DNA of 64,000 nt, from the NCBI RefSeq assembly GCF_040954645.1, contig NC_092803.1:15687230-15751229 (forward strand), in the 5' to 3' direction. How positions within the stretch are numbered: the first letter of the stretch is position 1; each line of letters starts with the position of its first letter. The position numbers were made by a program, and so were the translations under genes. The notes below the pieces were generated by a model, which saw nothing but the letters and a program-made list of their open reading frames with translations, was not told the origin of the DNA and did not search any database. This stretch comes from Diabrotica undecimpunctata (lineage: Eukaryota > Arthropoda > Insecta > Coleoptera > Chrysomelidae). Positions 57,501-61,504 of the stretch are shown piece after piece.

Positions 57501-60451
57501 TCTTCAGTGTAGCATGATGCTACGATCTCGGATCCAGAGGTGCTATTTATTGAGCATTTTATATATTGGCATTGAAGATTTTGGAATCTTATTGGCGCCA
57601 TGTGTAGAAAACTGGTGCCCTTTCAAATGTGGTGTTACCATAGGATACTGAGAATATCATGGATATACAAAGTGTGTAATGGAGAAGTCCTAAGATTAAA
57701 CAATAGTATGAAGTCAGCACAACGGCTCCCTCTAGAAAAGCTGTTGACAAAATACAGATTGCGCTGATTTTGCCATAGCCGATGCAAAGCCTTGCGATGA
57801 TTTTACATAGTCAACATTCTTCGTGAACATGGTACTTGAAGAAGAAGAAGAAAAAAAGACCACCCACGAGATAGACTACCGAAATACGAGAATATGCACC
57901 AACTGAATTGCAACAGCGAATGATAGATCTGAATGGAAGTTTTTAGAGGAAGCCTATGTTCAGTAGTGGACGACTATGGGCTGATGATGATGAAGAGACA
58001 ATCAAGACAAAATTTGATGAGACATACAGAAATATATAGGAATATAAAACTACGACAACGAAGTACTACATATAAAAAACATATTAATACAAGTTAAAAT
58101 GTCAACAGATAAATATAAGTAGATTGTTTTTTGAGTTTATAGACCATAATCGGAAATTATTTATACCTGACGTTTCGCTTTCAACTATGACAGACATTAT
58201 TAAAGGCGACTAAACAAAGGGTCGTAGCTGTTTTTCTCTAATCTCAGCTGGTGCATCGCCTTTGGTAAAGCTTGAAAAAGTGATCAACAAAAACATAAAA
58301 CAAGACACATACTTTCAAGACATATACACTATTTATTGGTTACATTTTAGGCATTTACTCAAAACACAGACTACTTGAGTACGTGAGTACTGTTGGTTTT
58401 TCTGAAGAAAAACCACAAATTCTAAAGCAGTTTTTCACTGTGAGGAGTGTTACGTTTAGCCATGCTTTGTCCACCATCCTCATTGCTTGAAGAACATTGA
58501 TAGAAGAAATCATATTTTGCTCCATATCAGCTATCATTCTTCTAATAATTTATTTTCTGTATAATGTTTTAAAAATTTTAATTATACCCTGATCCAAAGA
58601 TTGAAGTTGTGATATTGTGTTTGGTGGAGGAAATTGTACTTTGATTGCCTTTAATGGTGGTATGTCCCCGTGTGCTGTGCAATTATCGATGAACAGAATA
58701 ATTTTTCTATTTGAAGTAATCATTTTCTTATCTATATTAATCAGCCATTTTGTAAAAAGTTCTGCTGTCATCCATGCTTTTTTATTGGCCTTATAATTCA
58801 TGGGTAGTGATTTTAAGCCTGCAAAACACCGAGGTTTTTTTGACTTACCTATAATTAAAGGTTTCAGTTTTTCTGTGTCCATAGAATTTGCACATAGCAG
58901 AATCGTAAGTCGTTCCTTGTTGGGTTTTCTTCCATGACATTTTTCATTTTTGAATGTTAATGTTTTGTCGGGAAGACATTTGAAAAATAGACCCGTTTTT
59001 TCAGCATTAAAAACATCATTGGGATCATAATTATTCACTAAATTATGCAATTCAGATTTACACTCTTGGCAGACTGAGACTTGGCAGCTTTTTTGAAGGC
59101 TAAATCATGTCATTTCTTGAAATTCTCTAATCAGCCATTGCTGGCTTTAAATTATTGATTTTTCATGAATTAGCGAACTCTACAGTTTTTTCTTTCGGTA
59201 TGGGTCCGCTGACACTGATGTTTTTGTTTCAACACTGTTTTAACCACGTAAAGAAACACTACTCCAAATTAGGGAATTCAGCAATTTTTCGTTTTTTCCA
59301 TTGAATATTGTCTCCTGATTCTTGTTTTTTCAATAGTTCAGCTTCTTTTTTAATGATGACTGATAAAGTACTCTCGTGTATTCCAAACTGAGCTGCAACT
59401 TCTTTTCTTTTGAATCCATTTTTCACTGCTTTTATAGTTTTTAATTTATCAGCATGTGTTGCGTCAGCGTTGTTAATATTCTTTTTGAACTCATTTTAAG
59501 CAAGTTATCACACAGTATGTAAAACAATGTTTTCAAGAAGAAAACAATAGAGCATTATGTAGTTTACATTAAATGGACACGTGCAAGCAATATATATGAC
59601 CGAAAGCACGTTCTTCCGAAATGACTCATTGGCAAACAATTTTATGTTATAAAGATTCTGGAAACATTTCTTTAAGTTACTGAGGGCCAATACTGAGATT
59701 ATTTACATATTTAAGGTATAGAAGATGTGTATTTTAAGTTGTAGAGGTTTTGGGCTCCGATAGAAAGGGAACATCTAATTTTTTAAGTTATAGGGGTTTT
59801 TAAGTTATTGAGGTTTGAGTTATCGAGGTTCTACTGTAATTACAAATAAAAAAAGACAATATTACCTGCTTCTTTCTTTCCTTTCTTTCTTGTTCTAACC
59901 TCAGCGCCTCTAATCTAGCCTTTTCTGCTTCCTCTTCTCTTTTTAAACGTTCCTCTTCTTCCTTTTTCAAACGTTCTTCTTCTTCTTTAAGTTTTTTCAG
60001 AGCCTCTTGCATAGCTGCTATGGCTTTCTTGCCGGGACCTGAAATAACAAAAATATTAGAGATCTAAAATACTATTAATCCATTTTTTTATTATTTAAAG
60101 ATTACAAAATTTTATACATCCATACCTTTCTTGGCATCTTTTGCGTCTTTGGCATCCTTCTCCTCATCTTCTTTGCCCTTCTTCTTCTTCTTTTTGCTCT
60201 TCTTATCACCATCTTGATCATCATCTTCTTGCTTATCATCTTTGTCTTTTGCTTCAGGTTTCTTTTCAGCCCCTTCTGGTTTGGATTGTTCCTGGTGTTC
60301 AGCAGGTTCTTCAGAACCCTCCTTAGGTACGTCTTGCTTTTTCTGTGCTAATTTCTTTTGTTTTTCTCTCTCTTTCTTCTCTTTTTTCTTTTGTGCTGCG
60401 GTTTTCACAGTGCTGCCTTCTTCTGGTTTTGAATCTTCTTCAGCTTCTTCA
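15455..60451 (-). CDS. eIF5B: eIF5B gene, 14 exons, 5' end missing from window
   Basis: Eukaryotic initiation factor 5B is the cytoplasmic GTPase that drives 60S subunit joining at the end of initiation. Exons on the minus strand: 60451-60126, 60038-59866, 55966-55768, 54232-54068, 54010-53820, 53759-53541, 49342-49000, 48765-48562, 45293-45154, 45057-44794, 29254-29178, 27876-27573, 27478-27317, 15562-15455. All introns are GT-AG and phases agree throughout, giving 957 complete codons and a TAA stop. Numbering from the first complete codon, the acidic/lysine-rich region is about 1-350, P-loop GHVDTGKT 375-382, DTPGHE 439-444, NKID 493-496, and the G5 serine-alanine about 561-562; domains II-IV follow. 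The GHVDTGKT form is typical of eIF5B rather than bacterial IF2. Human eIF5B is about 1220 residues, so roughly the first quarter is missing and no ATG exon was found up to 64000. Confidence 0.95.
15817..16019. repeat. direct repeat, copy 2
   Basis: Second copy of the repeat at 14821-15018, in the intron just upstream (minus strand) of the last eIF5B exon. It has no coding potential. Confidence 0.75.
16020..17285. other. intron, no gene seen
   Basis: Non-coding intron of eIF5B. A GC-richer patch at 16600-16880 has an open frame with no recognisable motif. Confidence 0.45.
17290..18045 (-). mobile_element. LINE RT fragment
   Basis: The minus strand reads [20 protein letters not shown], then [20 protein letters not shown] (the catalytic FADD has become FAND) and [13 protein letters not shown], followed by broken C-terminal pieces ([27 protein letters not shown]). 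The altered catalytic box and frameshifts mark it as dead. Confidence 0.7.
18046..18368 (-). pseudogene. Tc1-like transposase, N-terminal DNA-binding fragment
   Basis: The minus strand reads [20 protein letters not shown] then [20 protein letters not shown], a paired-like helix-turn-helix of Tc1-type transposases. After a frame change follow [20 protein letters not shown] and LRITIT, the next DNA-binding segment. The DDE domain is absent; the fragment abuts a LINE at about 18045. Confidence 0.75.
18369..18819. other. intron, no gene seen
   Basis: AT-rich, no recognised element. Confidence 0.45.
18820..20030 (-). mobile_element. APE-type LINE RT and C-terminal fragment
   Basis: The minus strand contains, with many frameshifts, [15 protein letters not shown] (about 19500), [17 protein letters not shown] (about 19460-19410), [14 protein letters not shown] with the FADD box (about 19260), then [20 protein letters not shown] and [15 protein letters not shown] at the C-terminal end (about 19020-18830). 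The family matches the fragment at 22020-22258. Confidence 0.65.
20110..20312 (+). mobile_element. LINE C-terminal fragment, 5' part
   Basis: The plus strand reads [13 protein letters not shown] and [13 protein letters not shown], the typical C-terminal part of endonuclease/RT LINEs. The frame is cut at 20312 by another LINE and seems to resume at about 21262 with [10 protein letters not shown]. Confidence 0.6.
20286..21041 (+). mobile_element. Jockey/CR1-like LINE ORF2 C-terminus
   Basis: A 251-codon open frame reads [20 protein letters not shown] (RT thumb), [40 protein letters not shown] and [20 protein letters not shown], then a stop at 21039-21041. This is the RNase H-less C-terminal third of a Jockey/CR1-type RT. 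A 3' UTR with AATAAA near 21249 and CTATCTA-repeat tail ends at about 21262. It lacks the catalytic palm, as a 5'-truncated insertion would. Confidence 0.75.
21262..21460 (+). mobile_element. LINE C-terminal fragment, 3' part
   Basis: Reads [10 protein letters not shown] and [17 protein letters not shown], the end of the LINE that begins at 20110. An A/G-rich tail (agaagaagaag) at 21440-21460 marks the 3' end. Confidence 0.55.
21462..21600 (-). mobile_element. LINE endonuclease fragment
   Basis: The minus strand reads [24 protein letters not shown] and [14 protein letters not shown], matching the GDFNAKIG...NERG.. part of APE-type LINE endonucleases. Confidence 0.55.
21660..21800 (-). repeat. 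Penelope-type terminal repeat (pLTR-like)
   Basis: Non-coding repeat containing GCGAAACCGGTCGTTTTGGG on the minus strand. It carries hammerhead-like motif 2. No ORF of the parent element is adjacent, so the assignment is by motif only. Confidence 0.45.
21691..21752 (-). ncRNA. hammerhead-ribozyme-like motif 2
   Basis: On the minus strand CTGATGA (21741-21735) is followed by stem II GCTTT/AAAGC (21733-21729 with 21717-21713) and an 11-nt loop. Then come GAAA (21712-21709), a minimal stem III ACCGGT-type turn and cleavage-type GTC ending at 21703. Stem I can pair 3 bp, then a 3x3 internal loop, then 4 bp (TACC/GGTA). One extra T lies between core and stem II. Confidence 0.6.
22020..22258 (+). 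mobile_element. LINE RT start fragment
   Basis: The plus strand reads [38 protein letters not shown] and [20 protein letters not shown], the first blocks of APE-type LINE RT. It breaks off at 22258, where an opposite-strand LINE fragment begins. Confidence 0.7.
22259..22565 (-). mobile_element. LINE endonuclease N-terminal fragment
   Basis: The minus strand reads [34 protein letters not shown] and [15 protein letters not shown], then [17 protein letters not shown]. This matches the start of APE-type endonucleases (W.....LSEVRRKGE). It is joined head-on with a plus-strand RT fragment. Confidence 0.65.
22566..23955. other. intron, no gene seen
   Basis: No recognised element. Short open frames at 22599-22784 and 23211-23411 have no known motif. 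Confidence 0.45.
23956..24414 (+). mobile_element. LINE RT fragment, part 1 (interrupted)
   Basis: The plus strand reads [60 protein letters not shown] and [12 protein letters not shown]. At 24414 the frame is cut by an 801-bp insertion; the next residues ([13 protein letters not shown]) continue at 25227. Confidence 0.75.
24415..25215. mobile_element. 801-bp insertion with 11-bp target duplication inside a LINE RT
   Basis: TAAAAATACTC occurs on both sides (24404-24414 and 25216-25226), and removing the insert plus one copy rejoins QIKIL to C.ADDA of the RT. Within it, 24521-24552 and the reverse complement of 25180-25211 match in 29 of 32 bases (GATTTATA.ATATCCGTGCC core), so a DNA element with TIRs forms most of it. 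The interior has further CACGGCACGG-type motifs but no ORF. The insert's own outer ends are not inverted repeats. Confidence 0.65.
25216..25590 (+). mobile_element. LINE RT fragment, part 2
   Basis: Continues the RT from 24414: [20 protein letters not shown] and, after another disruption, [11 protein letters not shown]. The catalytic YADD tyrosine codon has become TAG. Confidence 0.65.
25600..25860 (-). mobile_element. LINE 3' end with GAT-type tail
   Basis: The minus strand reads [40 protein letters not shown] and [14 protein letters not shown], the C-terminus of an insect endonuclease/RT LINE. It is followed by a GAT-repeat tail (CATCATCATCATCAT on the plus strand near 25603-25618). Confidence 0.75.
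25861..27310. other. intron, no gene seen
   Basis: AT-rich intron sequence directly downstream (minus strand) of exon m. Two short imperfect copies of ACAGAAGGTTG lie at about 26436 and 26500. Confidence 0.45.
27317..27478 (-). CDS. eIF5B: eIF5B exon m (domain IV)
   Basis: Encodes [37 protein letters not shown] and [21 protein letters not shown] is a strong eIF5B signature. The donor AAG|gtaagt at 27316 opens an 11.75-kb intron. An intron of only 94 bp separates it from exon l. Confidence 0.97.
27573..27876 (-). CDS. eIF5B: eIF5B exon l (domain III-IV)
   Basis: Encodes [57 protein letters not shown] and [14 protein letters not shown]. This is the helix linking domain III to IV plus the first barrel strands of domain IV, which contacts eIF1A and 40S/60S in known structures. 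Acceptor atttacag, donor gtaaat at 27572. Confidence 0.97.
28250..29090 (+). mobile_element. APE-type LINE RT fragment
   Basis: The plus strand reads [60 protein letters not shown], then after a +1 shift [20 protein letters not shown] and [17 protein letters not shown]. It ends before the YADD box at about 29090, in the intron between exons l and k. Confidence 0.75.
29178..29254 (-). CDS. eIF5B: eIF5B exon k (77-bp micro-exon)
   Basis: Encodes [19 protein letters not shown] followed by MLEHES and two bases of a glutamine codon. It matches the conserved [18 protein letters not shown] segment of domain III. It stands alone between a 15.5-kb intron upstream and a 1.3-kb intron downstream. Acceptor tttgtttcag, donor gtgagt at 29177. 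Confidence 0.95.
29255..30050. other. intron, no gene seen
   Basis: Start (minus-strand downstream end) of the giant intron. No recognised coding. Confidence 0.45.
30060..30440 (+). pseudogene. mariner transposase remnant
   Basis: The plus strand reads [11 protein letters not shown] around the second catalytic Asp, then [20 protein letters not shown] and [16 protein letters not shown] with the third Asp in the DD34D-type context (YSPDL.PCD). Stops separate the blocks and the N-terminal part is missing. Confidence 0.75.
31207..31599 (+). pseudogene. DD82E-type transposase, C-terminal remnant
   Basis: Reads [65 protein letters not shown] and [12 protein letters not shown], ending SSSDSE and TAA. 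It matches the C-terminal third of the transposase at 50268-51641, including the catalytic Glu in NPIEL. Two in-frame stops are present, and both catalytic aspartates are missing. Confidence 0.8.
32461..33576 (+). mobile_element. Second LINE nested in the first
   Basis: Bounded by the 13-bp duplication ATAAGACCGGTAC (32448-32460 and 33577-33589). It is a 5'-truncated LINE of another family: [58 protein letters not shown] (intact FADD), [20 protein letters not shown] and [19 protein letters not shown]. It ends in a short A-rich/AT tail. Both LINEs happen to be in one frame, producing the 537-codon chimeric ORF 31851-33464, which is not a real protein. Confidence 0.9.
33637..34030 (+). mobile_element. 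3' part of the outer LINE
   Basis: Open frame with [54 protein letters not shown] and the GAT-repeat tail. It is the displaced C-terminus of the LINE that begins at 31642. Confidence 0.8.
34284..35150. other. intron, no gene seen
   Basis: No recognised element. An open frame at 34664-34891 begins with a non-ATG codon and has no motif. Confidence 0.45.
35155..35530 (-). mobile_element. LINE C-terminal fragment
   Basis: The minus strand reads [20 protein letters not shown] and [20 protein letters not shown], closely related to the plus-strand fragment at 35560. The two lie head to head about 30 bp apart. Confidence 0.65.
35560..36010 (+). mobile_element. LINE C-terminal fragment with GAT-repeat tail
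   Basis: The plus strand reads [40 protein letters not shown] and [20 protein letters not shown]. It ends with [14 protein letters not shown] sequence and a GATGATGATGATGATGATGA tail at 35980-36002. A frameshift lies after RGRP. Confidence 0.75.
36011..36610. other. intron, no gene seen
   Basis: Unrecognised sequence; an open frame on the minus strand (36418-36615) has no known motif beyond its first residues, which are LINE. Confidence 0.4.
36615..37028 (-). mobile_element. LINE RT fragment, 3' part (split by a MITE)
   Basis: The minus strand reads [20 protein letters not shown] (catalytic box CADD), [20 protein letters not shown] and KTKYM, then degraded thumb sequence. Its upstream part continues on the other side of the MITE at 37437. 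Confidence 0.7.
37031..37436. mobile_element. 406-bp MITE related to the 30511-34281 transposon
   Basis: The ends share about 300 bp (5' side) and 110 bp (3' side) with the transposon at 30511-34281. Shared blocks include TTGATATTCGCC, TTGTTAAGTTATTTACTGGT and ATTCTTACACTAA.AGTTTCA. TIRs are TTCGTTTACCAAATTCCC and the complement of GGGAATTTGTAGAATGAA. TA lies on both sides (37029-37030, 37437-37438). No coding is left, so it is an internal-deletion derivative. Confidence 0.88.
37437..37650 (-). mobile_element. LINE RT fragment, 5' part (split by a MITE)
   Basis: The minus strand reads [40 protein letters not shown] and [13 protein letters not shown]. Precise removal of the MITE and one TA gives [15 protein letters not shown], restoring the RT frame into the catalytic box. 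Confidence 0.75.
37651..39100. other. intron, no gene seen
   Basis: AT-rich intron sequence without recognised features. Confidence 0.45.
39103..41521 (+). mobile_element. Tc1/mariner-group transposon, second family member
   Basis: The left end at 39103 (CTAAAGTTGGGCCGCCAAAC) and the complement of the right end at 41521 (GTATAGTTGAGCCGCCGAAC) are imperfect TIRs. They extend through CAGAT.GAAT and CGTGATC. TA lies on both sides (39101-39102 and 41522-41523). The interior holds a broken transposase gene at 39273-40736. Confidence 0.75.
39273..40736 (+). pseudogene. DD82E-type transposase pseudogene with a candidate 53-bp intron
   Basis: Homologous along its length to the transposase at 50268-51641: [15 protein letters not shown] (N-terminal helix-turn-helix), [40 protein letters not shown] (catalytic Asp replaced by His in LHET), [36 protein letters not shown] and [12 protein letters not shown] with TAA. 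Stops or frameshifts interrupt it near 39335, 39530, 39710-39840 and 40080-40350. A GT-AG segment 39387-39439 sits where the relative has no gap, and removing it joins EAT-G-INKSS. Confidence 0.85.
41530..41999. other. intron, no gene seen
   Basis: AT-rich, no recognised element. Confidence 0.45.
42000..42640 (-). mobile_element. Penelope-like element, GIY-YIG fragment
   Basis: The minus strand reads [58 protein letters not shown], i.e. the GIY-YIG endonuclease (YIGQT changed to YIDQT). Upstream on the same strand it adjoins the terminal repeat with the hammerhead-like core. The 3' side (42280-42000) is non-coding. Confidence 0.7.
42641..42890 (-). repeat. Penelope-type terminal repeat (pLTR-like)
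   Basis: The inverted relative of 13265-13440, sharing AAAGGGTTTTTACCCACATAT, GTGGCTACATCCATG-type sequence and the hammerhead-like core. It lies immediately upstream, on the minus strand, of a GIY-YIG coding fragment, the arrangement known for Penelope-like insertions. Confidence 0.6.
42700..42750 (-). ncRNA. hammerhead-ribozyme-like motif 3
   Basis: On the minus strand GACA, CTGATGA (42740-42734), stem II GGAATA/TATTCC (42732-42719), GAAA (42718-42715), minimal stem III ACGT, cleavage-type TT ending at 42709, then TGTC. GACA and TGTC pair as a 4-bp stem I. One extra T lies between core and stem II, as in motifs 1 and 2. Confidence 0.62.
42891..44396. repeat. non-coding, degenerate tandem repeat
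   Basis: Three diverged copies of a block reading about AGGCCCT.TATGT followed by AACATTTGGTACCTGGAAAA occur near 43322, 43508 and 43724, each preceded by ACTTATAACT-like sequence in the later two. The period is about 190-215 bp. No coding is visible on either strand. Confidence 0.5.
44398..44444. repeat. 14-bp inverted repeat
   Basis: GAAACGTCTTCTGG (44398-44411) and its exact complement (44431-44444) with a 19-nt loop. It lies about 350 bp from the donor of eIF5B exon j. Confidence 0.8.
44794..45057 (-). CDS. eIF5B: eIF5B exon j (domains II-III)
   Basis: Encodes [17 protein letters not shown], then [19 protein letters not shown]. The [16 protein letters not shown] block is diagnostic of eIF5B domain III. 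The donor CCG|gtaagt at 44793 opens a 15.5-kb intron that contains most of the nested transposons of the window. Confidence 0.97.
45154..45293 (-). CDS. eIF5B: eIF5B exon i (domain II beta-barrel)
   Basis: Encodes [20 protein letters not shown] and then [20 protein letters not shown]. These are the EF-Tu-like domain II strands of eIF5B/IF2. Acceptor ttttttag at 45294-45295, donor gtaag at 45153. Confidence 0.95.
45294..46190. other. intron, no gene seen
   Basis: Part of the intron between exons h and i; nothing recognised. Confidence 0.45.
46195..46710 (-). mobile_element. LINE 3' end
   Basis: The minus strand reads [40 protein letters not shown] and [20 protein letters not shown], the typical C-terminus of endonuclease/RT LINEs. 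It is followed by an AAG-repeat tail near 46230-46245. Confidence 0.8.
46711..48561. other. intron, no gene seen
   Basis: AT-rich intron between exons h and i. No recognisable coding or element. Confidence 0.45.
48562..48765 (-). CDS. eIF5B: eIF5B exon h (end of GTPase domain, start of domain II)
   Basis: Encodes [11 protein letters not shown], then [19 protein letters not shown], which contains the G5 element (SA), and ends in [10 protein letters not shown] at the domain II boundary. Acceptor ttttttcag, donor gtaagt at 48561. The preceding intron is 234 bp. Confidence 0.96.
49000..49342 (-). CDS. eIF5B: eIF5B exon g (GTPase core)
   Basis: Encodes the G3 motif [19 protein letters not shown], the block [17 protein letters not shown], and the G4 motif [14 protein letters not shown], which recognises guanine. 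This is the most conserved part of the protein. Acceptor tttttag at 49343-49344, donor gtatgt at 48999. The last base joins exon h to complete a glycine codon. Confidence 0.97.
49871..50306 (+). mobile_element. 436-bp LINE 3' end inserted into a transposase gene
   Basis: Bounded by a 12-bp duplication ATAGTCTTCATC (49859-49870 and 50307-50318). The plus strand reads [60 protein letters not shown] and [20 protein letters not shown], stop, then an AAGAAGAAG tail. It is a 5'-truncated retrotransposed copy opposite in orientation to the transposase. Confidence 0.9.
50268..51641 (-). CDS. Tc1/mariner-group transposase, DD82E spacing, ORF intact apart from tail
   Basis: A 457-codon frame without stops. 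An N-terminal helix-turn-helix region ([20 protein letters not shown], residues about 39-58) and a second DNA-binding segment ([20 protein letters not shown]) precede the catalytic core: Asp181 in [10 protein letters not shown], Asp281 in [12 protein letters not shown], Glu364 in [15 protein letters not shown]. The D281-E364 gap is 82 residues, against 34 for classic Tc1 and mariner. The last residues after DSSSDEDY come from a LINE inserted at 50306; the original end (DEDYSDVEL, stop) is at 49875-49843. It lies in the intron between eIF5B exons f and g, same strand. Whether it is still expressed is unknown. TIRs were not found with confidence. Confidence 0.88.
   Translation of the reverse strand: MATFTPKKRGVKNSPLSVSEKVIILNVYDCIKHDHPSLSVQESVERCARMTGIGQSTIFKLLRERKISGQLSPCKRKSGRPIKILGEDTKRDIRRKVHSFYFKKEIPTLDKILMEISQDNDIPLISRKLLWKTLKSMNFSWEKHNRKALLLESDEIICWRRKYLRTIKQYRREHKKIFYLDETWINEGYIVQKMWQDKNVTSARQAFIEGLSTGIKVPSGKGKRLIIAHIGSEEGFLKEGLLSFESCRTGDYHEDMKSDVFEDYFGEMLKFLPADSVVVMDNASYHSRRIEKVPTSAWRKQEIINWLSNKGIQFETNSIKKELLAVVKQHKSRFIKYAVEDVAEKYKVTVLRLPPYHCELNPIELIWAQVKGYVARHNTTFKMKDVKVLFDQAIMEITSENWQKAIQHVLKEGDKMWELDNLVDQVVDPIIITPGDYDSSSDEDYSSSSSAVSINGG
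51642..52199. other. intron, probable 5' flank of the transposase element
   Basis: Non-coding sequence upstream of the transposase ATG. The outer end of the element could not be placed. Confidence 0.4.
52203..52235. repeat. ATA/ATT microsatellite, likely LINE tail
   Basis: A run of ATA triplets on the plus strand, i.e. a TAT/ATT run on the minus strand downstream of the LINE at 52570-53080. Such triplet tails are typical 3' ends. Confidence 0.6.
52570..53080 (-). mobile_element. LINE ORF2 C-terminal fragment
   Basis: The minus strand reads [40 protein letters not shown] and [20 protein letters not shown], the C-terminus of a Jockey/CR1-type RT ORF (RYGI..WG, QKR..K.I, P..FN.LP). The frame is nearly open over about 160 codons. 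It is a 5'-truncated insertion in the eIF5B intron. Confidence 0.75.
53541..53759 (-). CDS. eIF5B: eIF5B exon f (GTPase P-loop and switch I)
   Basis: Start of the GTP-binding domain. It carries the P-loop GHVDTGKT (residues 375-382 of the visible protein), then [16 protein letters not shown], the switch I region including the conserved threonine. These motifs are nearly invariant among eukaryotic eIF5B. Donor gtaaga at 53540; the following intron of 4.2 kb holds a transposase ORF. Confidence 0.97.
53820..54010 (-). CDS. eIF5B: eIF5B exon e (poly-acidic linker)
   Basis: Encodes an Asp/Glu/Ser run and then [16 protein letters not shown], the basic helix that immediately precedes the GTPase domain in eIF5B. 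Acceptor attttag at 54011-54012, donor gtaata at 53819. The next intron is 60 bp. Confidence 0.92.
54068..54232 (-). CDS. eIF5B: eIF5B exon d (acidic linker)
   Basis: Encodes a Glu/Pro-rich linker including [16 protein letters not shown] and [14 protein letters not shown] Trp surrounded by acidic residues is typical of this variable part of the factor. Acceptor ttttaag, donor gtatga at 54067. Phase matches both neighbours, and the next intron is only 57 bp. Confidence 0.9.
54233..55767. other. intron with unrecognised open stretches
   Basis: The 1.5-kb intron between exons c and d. Several frames (54511-54801 plus; 55310-55513 both strands) lack stops for 60-96 codons but show no motif that I recognise. 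It may contain an old insertion. Confidence 0.35.
55768..55966 (-). CDS. eIF5B: eIF5B exon c
   Basis: Encodes [20 protein letters not shown] and then a segment containing [14 protein letters not shown]. The LLT.KQ...RA.A...LK.QGVE.P pattern is conserved in eIF5B just before the variable acidic region. It follows exon b without a phase change. Donor gtaaat at 55767 leaves one base of a valine codon that is completed by exon d. Confidence 0.93.
56130..57990 (+). mobile_element. APE-type LINE RT fragment, interrupted by an LTR-like insert
   Basis: The plus strand reads [53 protein letters not shown], then after the insert [20 protein letters not shown], and further on [20 protein letters not shown] with an intact YADD box. 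The C-terminal part is badly degraded and ends with a GATGATGATGA tail near 57978. It sits in the intron between exons b and c. Confidence 0.7.
56649..56950 (+). repeat. solo-LTR-like insertion
   Basis: About 302 bp bounded by ATACT (56644-56648 and 56951-56955). Removing it and one ATACT restores LLDT-FKEVGL of the LINE RT. It starts GTAACGATG (TGTAACGATG if the duplication is 4 bp) and carries a TATA box (TATAAAA, 56760-56766). A CAG initiator-like site follows about 20 bp later. It has no coding. Confidence 0.6.
58350..59836 (-). mobile_element. Tigger/pogo-type DNA transposon, degraded
   Basis: The right end reads CAGTAGAACCTCGATAACTC on the minus strand from 59836, the characteristic Tigger/pogo TIR, with TA next to it (59837-59838). 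The transposase follows on the minus strand: a psq-type helix-turn-helix ([20 protein letters not shown], about 59440-59380), then the DDE core at 59050-58550 with [16 protein letters not shown] (first Asp changed to Glu-Lys context), [13 protein letters not shown] and [13 protein letters not shown]. The C-terminus is at 58537-58355 ([20 protein letters not shown]). Stops break the middle and the left TIR was not found. Confidence 0.85.
59866..60038 (-). CDS. eIF5B: eIF5B exon b (charged coiled-coil region)
   Basis: Encodes [20 protein letters not shown] followed by an E/K/R-rich helix ending KERKKQ. The AMQEAL.KLKEEEE block is a recognisable conserved landmark of eIF5B and anchors the gene identity in the N-terminal half. 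Acceptor tttcag at 60039-60040; donor gtaata at 59865. The end of a Tigger transposon lies only 29 bp into the downstream intron. Confidence 0.92.
60126..60451 (-). CDS. eIF5B: eIF5B exon a (first visible exon, internal)
   Basis: Encodes 108 residues extremely rich in Lys, Glu and Asp, including [16 protein letters not shown] and a [10 protein letters not shown] stretch. This matches the low-complexity N-terminal region of animal eIF5B. The exon follows an acceptor (ATTTTAG) on the minus strand and begins with the third base of a codon, so at least one coding exon lies upstream. The open frame extends to a TTG at 60465, but that is not a plausible start. The donor at 60125 (gtatgg) splits a glycine codon. 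Confidence 0.88.
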
Positions 60452-60715
60452 CTAAAATTTGACAATCATAAAGATCATGACTTAAGATATTAAAGGCTCC
60501 GATATATGTTGATTCTTATTTTTACATTTGTATTAAATGTGCTTAAAGTGTGAGTGAAATCAAGTAATCAGAGCGGACACAAACAGGAATGGAAAACCAC
60601 TAGAGCACCCATCCCTACTGTGGGAAAAGTTTAAAATTATTCTAAATTTAAGCAATAGGTATATATTAGCAATATAGCAATAGCAATATATACAATCTAT
60701 GTTTTAGCGGGCTTC
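60452..60715. other. intron upstream of eIF5B exon a, no gene seen
   Basis: Polypyrimidine-like minus-strand acceptor context next to exon a; otherwise no recognised sequence. Confidence 0.45.
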
Positions 60716-60719
60716 CGAA

Positions 60720-61180
60720 GCCTTAGATATATCACTGACTACATTGAGAAAAATAGGAAAAGGAGGAATTCAAATTGACACGTCCATGGTGCAAGCGAAT
60801 TTGAACAAAAACTGGAACAGTGGAGACAAGCTCTTGAGGAAAAAGGTGTAAAACTTAGTAGGACCAAACACAAATTTTTTCAGAGCCGGAGTTTGCAAAA
60901 TACAGATTGCCATGATGGTCACCAACATCCGAAACAAGTAGGCACCACAACAAGAAGAAGAAGGACAAAACAGACTAAGTATTTGTAATGTTCATTTAAA
61001 GATTAAACTATTACTACAAATAAAATGATATCTTTGGATGGTGAAATTATTGTGAAAAGTAATAGTTTTAAGTACATAGGATCGGTATTACAGAGTAATG
61101 TGGAAGTAGATGGAGATGCATGCAGTAGAACTAGGGTTGAATGGATGAATCGATACACTACACATGTCATATTATTATGA
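60720..61180 (+). mobile_element. LINE RT scraps
   Basis: The plus strand reads EQWRQALEEKGVKLSR (palm end), then a rearranged piece RIAMMVTNIRN-like (another LINE tail), then MISLDGEIIVKSNSFKYIGS and VLQSNVEVDGDACSR. The order RT-thumb is typical, but a 100-bp foreign piece interrupts it. Confidence 0.55.
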
Positions 61181-61504
61181 CATATTATATTGTGATAGTA
61201 CATAATAATGGTTTCTTGTTCTCAACATAGTTGCAGTAGCAGAAGCAATGTTGATAAAAAATCTTCAGGAATAAAGTTTCATAGGTTAGTATACAAATAT
61301 GTAAACAAAGTAATGACCCGTACTTCAGAGAATAAATTAATAGTATTCATAAAATCTTACAAGTAACGTAGATTAGTTTCTCGATTAATTTTTCAGTCAT
61401 TATTGAATATTTTTAAAATTTTACAAAATAGCAATTAAAACATCCACTTCCAGTAAAACAGAAGTAATGAATAAACAGAATATAAAGATACTAATCAACA
61501 ATTT

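Noticed and set aside
58145..58210. GCGAAACGTC on the minus strand, resembling the 3' half of a hammerhead
   Set aside because: The CTGATGA half is degraded (CTGTCATAG), so it is at best a dead relative of motif 2.
60452..60465. Apparent start of a protein beginning [10 protein letters not shown] at 60465
   Set aside because: The first codon is TTG, and a splice acceptor (TTTTAG) lies at the start of the homologous region, so this is an internal exon starting at 60451.
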